Source: Floccularia luteovirens (Eukaryota; Basidiomycota; Agaricomycetes; Agaricales; Squamanitaceae). Taken from it: a stretch of 64,000 bases of DNA. The stretch lies in NCBI GenBank assembly GCA_009739215.1, contig VSJF01000014.1, positions 62,001 through 126,000 on the forward strand, read 5' to 3'. Of this stretch, positions 44,619 to 56,360 are shown piece by piece. The translations under genes were made by a program, and so were the position numbers. Every line of letters begins with the position of its first letter. Position 1 is the stretch's first letter. The notes beneath the pieces are model-generated. The model was not told the origin of the DNA and did not search any database. It saw only the letters and a list, made by a program, of their open reading frames with translations.

Positions 44619-45810
44619 GTGGAACATCCTCCACCACTCTCCAAATTTTTTACCTTAGAACAACCTCCGATGGCCACTGATCCTAGTCCAGGATTCGGAA
44701 TCAATCCTGAGTTCTCTGACATACCTTTTGCTCCTACCACTGAGGAACAGAACATAAAATCTCCTGTCTCTGCACCTCAGTCTTCTAGTCCATATTCCAG
44801 ACTTAGCAGCAGAAGTAGCTTCTCTGCTGAGGAACTCACCATGGCCATCCATGACCTCACATATACATTTAACAAATTGTCTTCAGACCAGCCTAAAGTC
44901 CGAGACCCTGACCCTTTCAATGGGAATGACCCTCGAAAACTCACTACCTTCCTTATCCAACTCCAACTTTATTTCAGATCCCGTCTGTCTGCCTACACCT
45001 CAGATGAAGCAAGGGTTACTTTTGCATTGTCATACCTCCAAGGTTCAGCATTAGACTATTTTGAACCTGGAATCATCAGACTAGACCCCAATGTCACCTG
45101 GCTGGATAATTTCCAGAATTTTGTCTCCAAACTTCATTCCAACTTTGGACTGCATGATCCTGTTGCCAACGCAGAAGATCAGTTAGAGAATCTGAGTATG
45201 AAGAAAAACCAATGAATTCCAAAGTACATTATAGATTTTAACTGACTTTCCATGAGGGTTAGATGGGGTGATGCAGCTTTGCAAAGACATTATTACTCCA
45301 GATTCCCTGGACAGATCAAAGATGAAATCTCTCACATCGGAAAACCAGATAGTCTAGCCAAACTCCGAACTCTTTCACAGACCATAGATGCCCACTACTG
45401 GGAATGCTGAAATGAGATTAGTAGGGAAAACAAGGCCTTGGGTATTGGTACCACTACTAAGACCGAGACTCATTTGACTGAAAAAACTCAGGCAAATACT
45501 AGCAAGGCAAACTCCAACAAAAAATCTACTACTTCCATATCCACCACCTCTACCTCCCAGACCAAATCCAGTTGCTCTGGTCTGGACCTCACCAGGAAAT
45601 TGGGTAAGGATGGTAAACTAACTCTGGAAGAATGAAAATGTAGATTAGATAACAAACTTTATATGTTTTGCAATAAAACCGGACATGTAGCCAAAGATTG
45701 TAACAGGGCAACCTCCTCTGCAGCTAAGGCTAGAGCAGCCTTGGTAATGGAGACTCCAAAGGAGTCCTCCTCAACCCAAACTACCTCTAATAATTCCAGT
45801 AAAATGGAAA
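44619..45810 (+). pseudogene. Chromovirus H gag
   Basis: The first frame (44619-45215) gives a Pro/Ser-rich start, SAEELTMAIHDLTYTFNKL, then DPDPFNGNDPRKLTTFLIQL and TFALSYLQGSALDYF, a typical retrotransposon capsid. After stops it continues RWGDAALQRHYYSRFP, TLSQTIDAHYWE, a Thr/Ser-rich linker and a knuckle remnant MFCNKTGHVAKDC in which the first Cys is lost. Stops at 45213, 45241 and later. Confidence 0.82.
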
Positions 45811-45889
45811 AATAGTCCACAGTCCTCATGACCTCACACAGGATGAGGACTGCATTAAACTGTCTTGTGCACTGGAGGTTCAACTCAAC

Positions 45890-47880
45890 ACTTCTGCTCT
45901 TTTACCTTCTGATTCCTTGATCATTTCTATAATGTCTCCGAATTACTCTGAAATTTCATTTTCTATCTTAGTAGACTCTGGTTCTACTCATTGCTTTTTA
46001 GACTCAGCCTTTTGCCTATTCTAACAATTTTCCTACTTCAAATATATCTCCAGTTTGTTTGCGCCTTTTTGACAGTACTAGTAACTCCATTATAATACAG
46101 GCTTGTGACCTGCCACTTTGTTTTCCTACCAGAGAAACTCTAAACTGTCACCTTTTATGTGACAAAATTAGATTTGGCAGTGTCTGCCATACTTGGATAT
46201 AACTGGCTCACCTGCTACAATCCCACGATTGACTAGGTATTGGGCAGTATCACTTTCCTTACTCCAACATCTTCTGTCCTCTATTCTGTTGTTGACACCC
46301 TCTACTTGAGTCTCTGCTAGTTGATGAGTCAACAGAACACTTGAATTCCAACCCTACTCTGGTACCCCCAATCGACATTTCCATAGTTGATGCTGCCACC
46401 TTCATGCGTGCATGTCAACTCTCTGGATCTCAAACATTCCAACTCAATCCAACTTCGGAAGGATACTCTGCCAAAGCAATAAACATCTCTGAAGGTATTC
46501 CAATTAATATGTCTTCTATTCCATTGATATACCATGATTTTGCTGATGTTTTTAGCAAAAAATGTGCTGACACACTAGCTCCTTATTGGCCTTATGACCT
46601 CAAAATACACCTTGAGGAGGGTACACACCCTTTAATTGGTCTGATATATCCACTTTCTCCACCAGAACTCAACTCTATCTGGAAATTCATTGATGAACAC
46701 CTCAGCATTAGGGTTCATCAGACCAACTCAGTCTGAACACAGAGCTCCAGTATTTTTTACTTGGAAAAAGGATGGCTGCTCTACACCTTTGCATGGACTT
46801 TCATGGTCTTAACAAGATCACAAAGAAAGACCATTATCCTCTACCATTAATTACTGACCTCCTTGACTCTCCTAGAAAAGCTCGAATCTACACCAAACTT
46901 GACCTCCAACATGCTTATCATTTGGTCCAAATTGCTGAAGGTGATAAATGGAAAACAGCATTCAGAACCCAATACAGATCATTTGAATAGGTTGGTAATG
47001 CCATTTGGACTTACCAACTCTCCAGTGGCATTTCAGAATTTCATAAATGATATCTTCTGTGACATGATTGATGCAAATGTTGTCATTTATTTAGATGACA
47101 TTCTCATTTACTCAGACAACATCTCCGAGCATCAAGAACATGTACAAGAAGTCTTTCCAATGACTCTGAGCAAATGGCCTGTTCACCCAAGTAGACAAAT
47201 GTGAATTCTATTAAACCACTGTTGAGTATCTTGGTTACATCCTTACTCCCAAAGGCCTTATTCATGGCCCCAGCAAAAGTACAAACCATCCTAGACTGGC
47301 CTGAGCCATGAAAAGTCAAAGATGTGCAGTCTTTCCTTGGATTTGCAAACTTTTACTGGAGATTCATTGATGAATACTCTGAGATTACTATCCCTTTGAC
47401 TTGCTTAATGTGCAAAGGAGTTCCTTTTGATTTTAATGATCAATGCTGAAAGGCATTTGAAACACTTAAACATTCTTTTACTACAGCTCCGGTGCTTGCC
47501 CATTGGCAACCAGACCTATCTATTATCATTGAAACTGATGCCTCAGATTATGCACTGGCTGCTGATCCTCTCTGTCAAAACTCCAGATAACGAACTTCAC
47601 CCTGTTGTGTTCCACTCCCAAATATTCACTCAACCGGAACTGAACTACGACACACATGACAAAGAATTACTTCGCCATCTTTGAGGCTTTCCAGAAATGG
47701 AGACATTACACTGAAGGTTTAGCAACACCAGTCGATGTAATTACCAACCACAAGAACCTCGAGTATTTCTCCACCACAAAAGTCCTCACCTGGAGACAAG
47801 CTCGGTGGTCCGAGTATCTTTCTCATTTCAATTTAATTATCCATTTCCTGTCCTGGAAAACTCAGAGCTAAGCCTGATGC
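45890..47880 (+). pseudogene. Chromovirus H protease, RT and RNase H
   Basis: Protease traces are near 45960-46260. RT: DFADVFSKKCADTLAPYWPYD (46536 on), [55 protein letters not shown] and the catalytic [12 protein letters not shown] (about 47080). RNase H: FTTAPVLAHWQPDLSIIIET and DASDYALAA, then HYTEGLATPVDVITNHKNLE. At least five stops or frameshifts. Confidence 0.85.
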
Positions 47881-48239
47881 ACTGACATGCAGATGGGATA
47901 TTTACCCAAAGGAGAGGAGTAGCAACTATGCTGCTGTCAACCCTCATAATTTCAGACTGGTATTCACCCAAGAACAGCTTCGCATTGTCACTCCAAGCAA
48001 CCACACTCATAGAACCTATTTTACAAGGCATTGTCCTCATGGATTTGAAGAAACTCCAAGACAATATTTGGAACACCATCCCAGAAGACACTCTTGGTAA
48101 AATTTATCTAAATAATTCATCTGATCCTTGCTGGATTTTAGGTCTGGATGGATTACTCTGATATAATGACAAAATCTATGTTCCAGAGGTTGGAGACCTT
48201 CGACTCCTATGTCCTCTGATATTACCACAATCATCCAAC

Positions 48240-49500
48240 TATAGGATACTTCAGGTCAAAACAAGACTATTCAAATAATCCATTGGGATTACACCTGGCC
48301 TGGACTACATAAGTTTGTTATCAACTATTGTAAGTCTTGTATTATTTGTAAATAGTTCAAAGTCCATACAACATAAACTGTACAGCAATCTTAAACAACT
48401 TCCAATTTCCAGAGAAGCCATGGAATTCCATCTCTATGGATTTCATTAAACAGCTTCCTCCATCTTCGGGGTTTACTTCTATTCTTGTCATTGTGGACAG
48501 ACTAACCAAATAGTTGATTTTCATACCCATGTATGACACCATCACTTCTCCACAACTTGCTGAACTCTTTGTTCTTCCATGTTTTTTCAAAGCATGGAGT
48601 TCCTTCTCATGTGACCTTGGACCAAGGCACAGAGTTTGTTTCCCACTTCTTCTGCTCACTCAGAAAAGTGCTCAACATGACACTTCATTTTACTTTGGGT
48701 TACCACCCAGAGGGGGATGGTCAGACTGAGAGAGTCAATCAGACTCTGGAACAATACCTCTGCATGTATTGTACTTATCAATAGGACAATTGGTTCTTGT
48801 TACTTCCTTTAGTGGAGTTTGCATATAACAATGCTCCAAACTTCACCACGGATGTATCTCCGTTCTTCATGAACAAAGGGTACAACCCAAATATCTCCGT
48901 CTATCTCAAAAGAGACCTCACCTCTGCTCATGCCAGAGAATTCGCAGTGGACTTGGATGAATTACACAAGGAACTCCAAATCCAAATAAGTATCTTGCAA
49001 TGTCAGTATCAAAGACCTGCAGATGCTAAACGAGCTCCTAGCTCCTGAGTTCCCCATTCATAGTCATGCTTATGTCAAGGCCGAGCATTTCTGTATCACT
49101 AGATCTTCAAAAAAACTCACAGAAAAATTCTTAGGTCTATTTGAAGTCATAGCCAAAGTCAGTTCAAATTCCTATATACTTCGACTTCCTGCGAGCATGA
49201 ACTCTGTTCATCCAGTATTCCATGTCTCACAGTTAGAACTGACAACTCTGAACTCTATACCCAGCCATGTTCAATCTCCTCCCCCACTGGTCAAGATTGA
49301 TGGTGAAAAAGAGTATAAAATCTCAGAAATCCTTGATTCCAAGATTGACAAACACTATTCAGTGCAAACTTTTGTACTTAGTCAAATGGCTAGGTTATGA
49401 AGGCATCTCTGAAGAGAACTCATGGTTACCTGCCACAGGAGTTTGACCATGCTTCAGAAGTCATCTCAGATTTCCACTCCAAGTACCCAAACAAACCTAG
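48240..49500 (+). pseudogene. Chromovirus H integrase and chromodomain
   Basis: Integrase core: [45 protein letters not shown] with the second Asp, HPEGDGQTERVNQTLEQYL with the Glu. Then a typical C-terminus (HPVFHVSQLE) and a chromodomain beginning KEYKISEILDSKIDK (about 49305), continuing after a frameshift as WLGYEGISEENSWLPA. Chromodomains direct such elements to modified chromatin. Confidence 0.85.
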
Positions 49501-49540
49501 CCCCCTTTCAACAATTAACTTCATCAAATGAATAATGTAC

Positions 49541-49991
49541 TCCAAACCTAAGTAGTTTTTGCACTCAATTTCTCTTCATATTATCGTGCAATTTCACCTT
49601 CTCAGTCCTTTTCAAAAGGCAAAAACAACTATTTTCTATATACAGGACAAATATTAAAATATGTATGTACAAAAAACAAAAAAAAAGAGAAGCAATGGAA
49701 ATAACAACAACTCAAGAAAAAACAAAAAAAACTTCTACTCCTCCATCTCCTCATCTCCATTCTCCTCCGTTCCTTCCTCTCCATTCCCTTCTTCCTCCAT
49801 TTTCCTCCAGTTCCTCTGCTTCCTCTGCTTCATCATCCTCCATGGCCACATCTCCAGCCACCTTCAGTTCCTTCTCTGCCTCTGTCTCCTTCTCTTCTCC
49901 TTTCTCTGTCTCTTTGTCTTTTTCTGTCTCTGTCTCCTTCACTTTTCCTTTTCCTTTCTCCTCCGTTTTTCTCTGTTTCTCCTCTGCATTC
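49541..49991. repeat. Polypyrimidine tract and spacer, no gene
   Basis: 49735-49991 is an almost pure C/T run of TCC, TCTC and TTTC units. The reverse strand would code for a Glu/Lys string, which is what any purine run does. Before it lies AT-rich spacer. Confidence 0.65.
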
Positions 49992-50174
49992 TGTAGGACA
50001 TGACATGTGTCACATGTCACAGTCACATTAAGTCGCAGCAAACAGTAACTTCATGTAGACTTAATAACAATAACAACACCATAATAAACCATTAACCATA
50101 ACTATCTCATGTTCTAATAAACACTCCCTAATCATATTTAATACTCTCCACTCCTATCCTATCTAGTTGCTATA
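49992..50174 (+). repeat. LTR of family E (solo)
   Basis: TGTAGGACATGACATGTGTC...TCTAGTTGCTATA, 183 bp. It is not followed by the primer site seen at 38253, and no second LTR is nearby. CpG sites found in the 40266 copy are TpG or CpA here. Confidence 0.8.
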
Positions 50175-50276
50175 CATGGATAGTCCTGGTCCTCCTCTGA
50201 TCTAAGAGATACACTATCACCTGAGTCCTGAATGGGCCAGGTGCAGTTCCCAAGGTTCAGGTGTCTTGGACTTAAA

Positions 50277-51838
50277 ACATTTTGGTGGAGGTTCACTTAC
50301 CTCTTCCAGTACTTCCTCTATTCTGGAGGTAGAGAGTTTCCCCACCACCACAATTCAACTAAAACCTCCTCATGTCTTTGGAGGTGTTGAGGATGCCATG
50401 GTAGACCTTCATGGTCTACAAGTTCCCTGGAGCATTTAGTGCTCATATATGTAGTCAGGGTGTCTCAACACTTTCATGCCAGTGTATATACTAGCAATTG
50501 GCAGAGCATAGAACTTGTGGGGATTTTCCCATAAGAAAGTAGGTATTGGTGCCAAGGGAGCTGGTGTGCTTATCCTGGCACCAAATGAGGTGGCTGGTAT
50601 AGCCATCGATGCAATGTGGGAGTGAGACCCACCACTTTCTTCTATCTCAGCTGTCTTAGCTTTTTCTTTCTCTCCTTTTGGCTTGCCACCCTGTTTACCA
50701 CACTGCCTCTTCTTTTTCTGATTAGCTGGAGAGTCTTCTTTTTTGGACTAATCTTTGTAAGAAGAGTTATTGTTGGATTTGTGTTTTATGTTTGACATTT
50801 TTTGTGCATGTCCACCACTTCCAGAGGCATTTGCCTTCTGTATATTTATACCAGTAAACTAGTGGGTGACTGCAGCTTTTATGTCTGATAGTTTCAATGT
50901 GGTGGAATCTGTTAGAGTGTAAATATAGTGTATTCACTTGGGGGGAAAGTATGCTACAGAGGCCTCCTTATATATAATACAGGAAGGCCTAGACTACTGT
51001 TCTAGACTGCTCAGGGTAGTGCTTCTAGCTTACCCTGACAGCTTCTAGTCTACTTCTGTTGCTATGATACCAGTGCTTCTAGTCTACCCTGAGTGCTTCT
51101 AGTCTACCCTGAGTGCTTCTAGACTACCCTGATAGAAGCACCTCTGGTATCTATATAAGACCACTGGTTTCCTACCAGAACCCATTCTTCCTTTCCCCTC
51201 CTGTCTATTATTACATACTATACTATTCTATCCTCTTACTATCCTCTATCCTAGTATGTCTGTACATGTAGGAGTAGACTATTGTAACAGCATCCTTGTT
51301 TTGCAACAAGTTTGCCATTACAGTACTCCATTTTTCAGGGATTGCAGATAGTATAATCAATACCTGCAAGAGTTCCAGAATGGGATAGTCATTTTCAGAT
51401 AGTCTACCAAACAGGTCCTCGAGGTGGAGGAAATCAGGTTCAGGATTACCACCCCCAAGTTTGAAGTCCTTGACCTTTTTGTATAGTTCATAGATGGTAC
51501 TGAGTTCCTTTACCTCAAACCTGTCAACAAGCCATTGCCACAATTCACTCAAACAAGTTACACTCATCTTGCACAGCAGCATAAATCAAATCAGGAGATA
51601 GCCTCTACTTTATTGATCTCATGGCACTATCATCCTTATTATCCCAAGACTGTTGCAACAACATCATCATTTCTGAGACATTATCTGAGTCTTGGGAGGA
51701 TGGGTGAGTTCAGACTCCAGAGACGATCTGCCACAACTGGGCAGTTTGAAGGTATGTCTCCATCATAGTCTTCCACTCAAACCAGCAAGCACCAGAGAAG
51801 ACAAAGGATACAGCAGCGATTATAGCAGTGGTTGACAT
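50277..51838 (-). pseudogene. Copia A gag, split by LTR C
   Basis: From the ATG at 51838: MSTTAIIAAVSFVFSGACWF, then EWKTMMETYLQTAQLWQIVSG, LSTIYELYKKVKDFKLGGG and EDLFGRLSENDYPI with PEKWSTVMANLLQNKD, a copia Gag of the UBN2/Gag_2 kind. LTR C (50910-51289) interrupts it. The rest (50909 down to 50277) has a basic KKKRQCGKQGGKPKGEKEK region and HIASMAIPATSFGARI. Stops are present, for example after WQIVSGV. Confidence 0.75.
50910..51289 (-). repeat. Solo LTR, family C, nested in copia A gag
   Basis: TGTTAGAGTGTAAATATAG...GACTATTGTAACA (380 bp) with duplication GAATC/GCATC (one mismatch). Confidence 0.88.
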
Positions 51839-52109
51839 GTTGTTTTTCTTAAAAGAGTTTGTTGTTTTGAGTTGCTACAAATAAGCATAATCAGCATAAT
51901 GTTCTCAAGAGTGACCACAAGGGTGCTACAACATAAGGCATACATGGAGTCATCAATTGAGAACAAGGTTCACAACAATGTCACTACATAGAGTGGTTAT
52001 ATCTCAAAGCTTGACCATTGAAGAGAATGATAAGAGAGACACTTCTCCAAGGGTAAGAGCTTTAGTTCCAAGTCTTCATTGTCAGTGACTAGTGTGATAT
52101 AGAGACTGG

Positions 52110-52126
52110 CACTAGGGCCCATAACC
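52110..52126 (-). other. Primer-binding site of copia A
   Basis: Complement GGTTATGGGCCCTAGTG directly follows the LTR end CTGCTCAACA. The same half-tRNA motif is found in copia F and copia E. Confidence 0.7.
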
Positions 52127-52485
52127 TGTTGAGCAGTGTTCTGTGTATTACATAGTAGAGAGGAACTGCCTTACCTTAGAGCTTACTTGTGACTTAGAGA
52201 CTAGTACTGACTACTACCAATATAATTGGACAAGGGACATAGTTTGAAGTACAAGGTCCTTATATACAGATTTACTATATATGCATATTTGTAAATAGTA
52301 GGTCCATGCTAGATAGTTCCATAAGTCACATGTTCCTTGTAGAATGTTGTAGAACATCAAAGAACATGCTTGATCATAATGCATGTGACATATAAAGCAT
52401 ATGATGAGTGAGTCACATGACTAGGTCATATGACATATCATGTTACATGAATCATGTGATCCTTCATATGATAGTTGCTATCACA
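52127..52485 (-). repeat. 5' LTR of copia A
   Basis: On the plus strand TGTTGAGCAGTG...GTTGCTATCACA (359 bp). It is diverged from the other A copies. Confidence 0.8.
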
Positions 52486-52677
52486 ATAATAATTGACATC
52501 TATGGACCACTATGGGTCACTATGGAAAATGACCAAAATCTATGGGTTACTATAAGTCACTATGAGTCACTATAGAAAATAGCCAAAATCTATGAATCAC
52601 TATGAGTCACTATGGATCACTACAGATGCTATGGCTTACTATGGCTCAAGTCAGACTAAAACCAGGATTTGCTGATG
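52486..52677. mobile_element. CATCAG element, broken end (copy 3)
   Basis: The reverse complement of the left arm of copy 1 (matching about 1365-1580): it ends TAAAACCAGGATTTGCTGATG at 52677 and carries the CTATGGGTCACTATGG units. It is truncated where LTR A begins. Confidence 0.8.
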
Positions 52678-52787
52678 GCCTGTAAGAGTGGAACAATGTC
52701 TATATGTATTCACCTGATAAACAAATGCTGCATAATATATAATAAGAAATAGGATACAAGTACAGTAATAAAAATATACCTCAGAGT

Positions 52788-53394
52788 TGTTACCGTTTAG
52801 GATTTATACATTGTCATTTACTTGTCTCGTCATTAGGGGTGTCCTGGTTAGGGTATGGTTGGTTATTGCTAGTCAGATTTCTCTGGCACAATAGTAGATT
52901 ATGCTACTACACAGGTTACAAACCACCTGTCAGGGTCTCTCTGAGGTCAGTTACAGAGGAGGGGATAGCCAGGCATTTCAGGCTGTACGGTGTTGTCTGT
53001 GCTGTTATATACAACTATTCTGCCATCCTAGATAGGGGAGGGAGAGTCTCTTAGAGTGTTATGGAGGTAACAGAGTAATTGCCTATATTAGAGGGTACTC
53101 AAAACTAAGATCAAGCTAAGGCTTGTTTGTAGTTTCACACTACTTAAATACAAGTATGTTACTTCTAATAATAACCTATTGTGTGCTTGCTAAGTAAGCT
53201 AAGAGTCAGCATAGAGTCATATAGAAGTATCTACTAGTCATTTAGAAGCCTATACAAGTCATTACAAGTTAAAAGAACCAAAACACAAGTCATATACAAA
53301 ATGTGTATAGGAAAGTAATAAATGAGGTGAGGATGCGTTATGCACATAGCCTAAAGTCCAGGGATATACGTGGAGTCCAGATAAGGTCATAACA
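52788..53394 (-). repeat. 3' LTR of chromovirus D copy 1
   Basis: TGTTACCGTTTAGG...AAGGTCATAACA (607 bp), followed by TTACCCC, the complement of the polypurine tract. Confidence 0.92.
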
Positions 53395-53465
53395 TTACCC
53401 CATTTGTATATTAGAAGTCCCAGTACTTCTAATATTCATACAAGAATTTTCTTCATGCCTGTTTA

Positions 53466-54469
53466 TTAATGGTGGGGCTCACCAGACATGTTGCTCATTG
53501 CAACGTCATCCCATTCATGGTAGTCATAGTCAGGAGAGTGAGGGCATTGGAAGGGGCCCTGATTTAATTCTATAGTTCTGATGTGTCATTCTTTGGCAAT
53601 GTGGTTCAAGACACATTGTTTATCTGTGCAATTGCCAGAGTAGTGACTAGGTTTGTATCTCTTGCAATAGGTACATCTATATTTGGGGCAATCCATTGCC
53701 CAGTGGTATATCAATCCACACTGGAAATATTTGTCATCAATAGCTCTGAGGGTGATAGGGGGTGGGTTTCTGTGGTCAGTGATGGGGAAGACGTTCTTGG
53801 TCTGCCCATGCTACGTTCTGTATGTTGCGGGGTATGAAGAGGGAGTGGTGGACGAGGAGTGGCTGTCCTTGCTTCTGGTTTGATGTATATAGACAGTTGG
53901 TCCATGAGATCTTCGCAGTTGAGAGAGTCAAGTTGGAGGGTGCTAAGCTCAACGATCTTGGTCATGAGTTGTTGTAATTTCTCATGGACTTCGAATGAAG
54001 TGTATAGTTCTCTAAATTTAGGGGCGTTCTTAGGGGCAATCTTGTCAAGCCAGTTGTTGACAAAGAGTCTCTTGTCTTCTTCTTTAAATAATCTTTTAAT
54101 ATCTGAAAGGCAGAGATAGTTGATCTCAGGGGGATACTCTGGGGTGGGGTGGACCTGTAGAGGTTGAGCTGTCAGATTCTGAGGAAATGGGGATGATGGG
54201 AGTCTGGATGCGGACATGCAACAGAGGTGAAGAGATGGGTGCTGGTGCTAGTAGAGATGCTGGGGATAATTTTATAGTGGTACAAATGTGGTTGGCAGTG
54301 CGAGGGGAGATACTAGTGGTGGTATGGATATTTCTGACAGTTGGATAAATATGGAGTGTTCTCTGCAAATAAGAGTTGCTGGGGCAGACTGAATATAAGC
54401 TGGGCTTTGAGGGATAGATTCTGGGGTTGCTGCTACTAGTGCTGGAGAGGTTTCTTTATTGGAAGTCAT
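53466..54469 (-). pseudogene. Chromovirus D ORF3: Pro-rich protein with paired zinc knuckles
   Basis: The ATG at 54469 overlaps the pol stop in ATGA. The product, read with frame changes, has a Pro/Ser/Ala-rich N-terminus (MTSNKETSPALVAATPES), then a conserved block (INYLCLSDIKRLFKEEDKRL, NNWLDKIAPKNAPKFREL, QLMTKIVELSTLQLDSLN), a basic Pro-rich linker, and two knuckles at about 53634-53740. These are [Y]FQCGLIYHWAMDC, where Tyr replaces the first Cys of CX2CX4HX4C, and CTYCKRYKPSHYSGNC, which has CX2CX6HX4C spacing. It ends in an acidic, aromatic tail (SPDYDYHEWDD). It is not an envelope protein: no signal peptide or membrane segment. A nucleic-acid-binding, gag-like role is inferred. Two or three frameshifts and one stop (after HIAKE) disable it. 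Confidence 0.72.
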
Positions 54470-56360
54470 TTCTGTATGTTGAAGGGAATGGGGAATGGTA
54501 TCCCATGTACCACTTTATAAGCATTTAGGATTTTTAGGGAGTTCTTCAAATGGGATTCAGATTCCCATGAGTTGTCTGAGGAAGGGTAGTCTTTCCATTT
54601 GACTAGGTAACAGATTCTTCTTCCATTATTCTGGTGTGTTATAATATCTTCTACTTTGTATTCCTTGGTGTTATCGATAAGATCTGGGAGTGGTTTAGTG
54701 TAATTGGGTCCGTGAACCTCAGTTTCTTAGTAGGGAGTGAGGAAGTGAGGCATGGAAGACAGAGTGTATTCTCCATGATGTTGGGAGTTTCAATCAGTAG
54801 GTGAGAGGGGCCAAGGACTTCTATAATAGGAAATAGTCCTTCCCATTTAGGTGCTAGTTTCCTTTTCTGGTATTTGAGTTTTAGATGTTTTGACTCTAGC
54901 CATACTAGGTCATTCTTCTTAAAGGGTGTAAACTTGTTCTTGACTCAACTTATCATTGTTTGACATGCAAGTTCATGTGCTGCATTTGCTTCGTCTTGTG
55001 CTTCTTGGATTGATTTCAATCTATCTTCAGTAGATGGCACATTGCTTTTGTTGTAGGCTGTTGGGAATGGTTGTGGGTCATATCCTATCATTATGTAGAA
55101 TGGGGATTTGTCTTGAAGTGTGTGGAGTTTCTGTAAGAGAATTCTAAAAGTGGGAGGTGGGAGTTCCATGTTTCAGGGTTGTTTGCACAGAAGATAGCAA
55201 GGTATGCTTTTATTTCTTGATTTGTGCATTTTGTGCCTCCATCTGTTTGAGGGTGGTAGGTGGTACTTATGGCTAGTTTGATGCCTAAGAGTTTTCCAAA
55301 TTCTTGAAATACTTTAGAGGTGAATTGGGGTTCTCTGTCAGATATAATCTTATCTGGAAGGCCAAAGCATTTGTACACATGGTTGATTAATAGTTGGGTG
55401 GTCTGGATCACATCTATTGTCTTGTGACAAGGGATTAGAATTATTCCCTTTGTAAGCTCATGGTCTACTATGACCATGATACTATCATAGCCATCTGATT
55501 CGGGTAGATCTGTGATAAAATCTATAGATGTTTACTGTGAATGGTCTATTGTTTTCTGGGGTGCCTATTGGATTATAGAGTAGGTGTTGTTGGATGTCTG
55601 TTTATTTTTGTCTGTTGGCAGATAGGCGCAGCCTCAGACATAGTTCTTTGTGAATGTGTGGATACTGGGTCCACCAATAGTCTTGTTTTAGGAGTTCTAG
55701 GGTGCAGAGTATTCCAGGGTGTCCCATAGGGGCAGAGTCGTGATATTTTTGTAGTAGTTGTCTTAGATTTTTGTTCATTGGAACATAATATTTATTCTGA
55801 TAGAAGAGAAGTCCATCTGCTATTTTCCAGTCTGGTAATGTAGCTTTTGTTGTTTGAAAGTTCTTTATGATATCAATAGCTTCTTGCGCCATTGGTTCCT
55901 TCTTGTGAGAATCGAGGATTTGTTGTTTAGTTTCTGTGTCAATGACTCAGATAAACATTTGTTTAGGAAGTATGGTGATGTCCTCATTATCATGATCCTC
56001 TTTTGGGATGTAGTCTGGTCTTCTTGACAGTGTGTCACTTTGCACTATTTGGGATCCAGATATGTGTCTTAACACGATGTTGAATTCTGATAGAAATAGG
56101 CTCCATCAGGCCTGTCTTTTGTTTAATTTCTGGGGATTCCTATAATAGGTAAGGTTTTTGTGGTTGCAAGTCATGATGACTGGGAATGGAGATCCAAGGA
56201 GGAAATGTCTTCATTCTGTGAGAGCTTGGATTACTACAAAGAGTTCTTAGTCATAGATCTCATAATTTCTTTCTGTTTCTATAAATGATTTGGAGATGAA
56301 TCCACATAGATGCCATAGCCCATTTATGTCTTTTTGTTTCAGGACTGCTCCGGATGCATA
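54466..56360 (-). pseudogene. Chromovirus D copy 1: integrase, chromodomain and RNase H end
   Basis: The chromodomain at about 54500-54670 reads EYKVEDIITHQNNGRRICYL and VKWKDYPSSDNSWE, with the aromatic cage positions kept. Upstream on the coding strand is FTPFKKNDLVWLESKHLKL, the integrase C-terminus. Integrase core at 55477-55091: MVIVDHELTKGIILIP, LPDKIISDREPQFTSK with the second Asp, STTYHPQTDGGTKCTN where the catalytic Glu has become Lys. The HHCC zinc region is near 55602-55892 (GHPGILCTLELLKQDYWW). RNase H remnants extend to about 56360. pol ends at the TGA that overlaps the ORF3 start. Confidence 0.82.

Larger units (their letters stand above)
43967..49540 (+). mobile_element. Ty3/gypsy chromovirus H, degraded
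   Basis: Plus-strand element: LTR-like 5' end, gag, protease, RT, RNase H, integrase, chromodomain. It starts TGTCAGGATCTGAAC and truncates LTR D of its neighbour. No second copy of the LTR is found after 49500, so the 3' LTR is missing. Dozens of stops, mostly TAG/TGA/TAA at sites where C-to-T change explains them. Confidence 0.82.
50175..52485 (-). mobile_element. Copia element A, 5' part only
   Basis: The minus strand carries a 5' LTR (52127-52485), a primer site (52110-52126) and gag. It ends near 50175, before any protease or pol. It identifies family A as a Ty1/copia LTR. Confidence 0.8.

Noticed and set aside
49665..50041. Ser/Pro-rich plus-strand and Glu/Lys-rich minus-strand frames
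   Set aside because: They are translations of a polypyrimidine tract that runs into an LTR.
52839..53054. A 70-95 residue frame with GYKPPVRVSLRSVTEE-like text, recurring at 4394, 58219, 59519 and 61322
   Set aside because: It lies antisense within LTR D in every case. It recurs because the LTR recurs, is broken in some copies, and has no link to the element's own reading direction.
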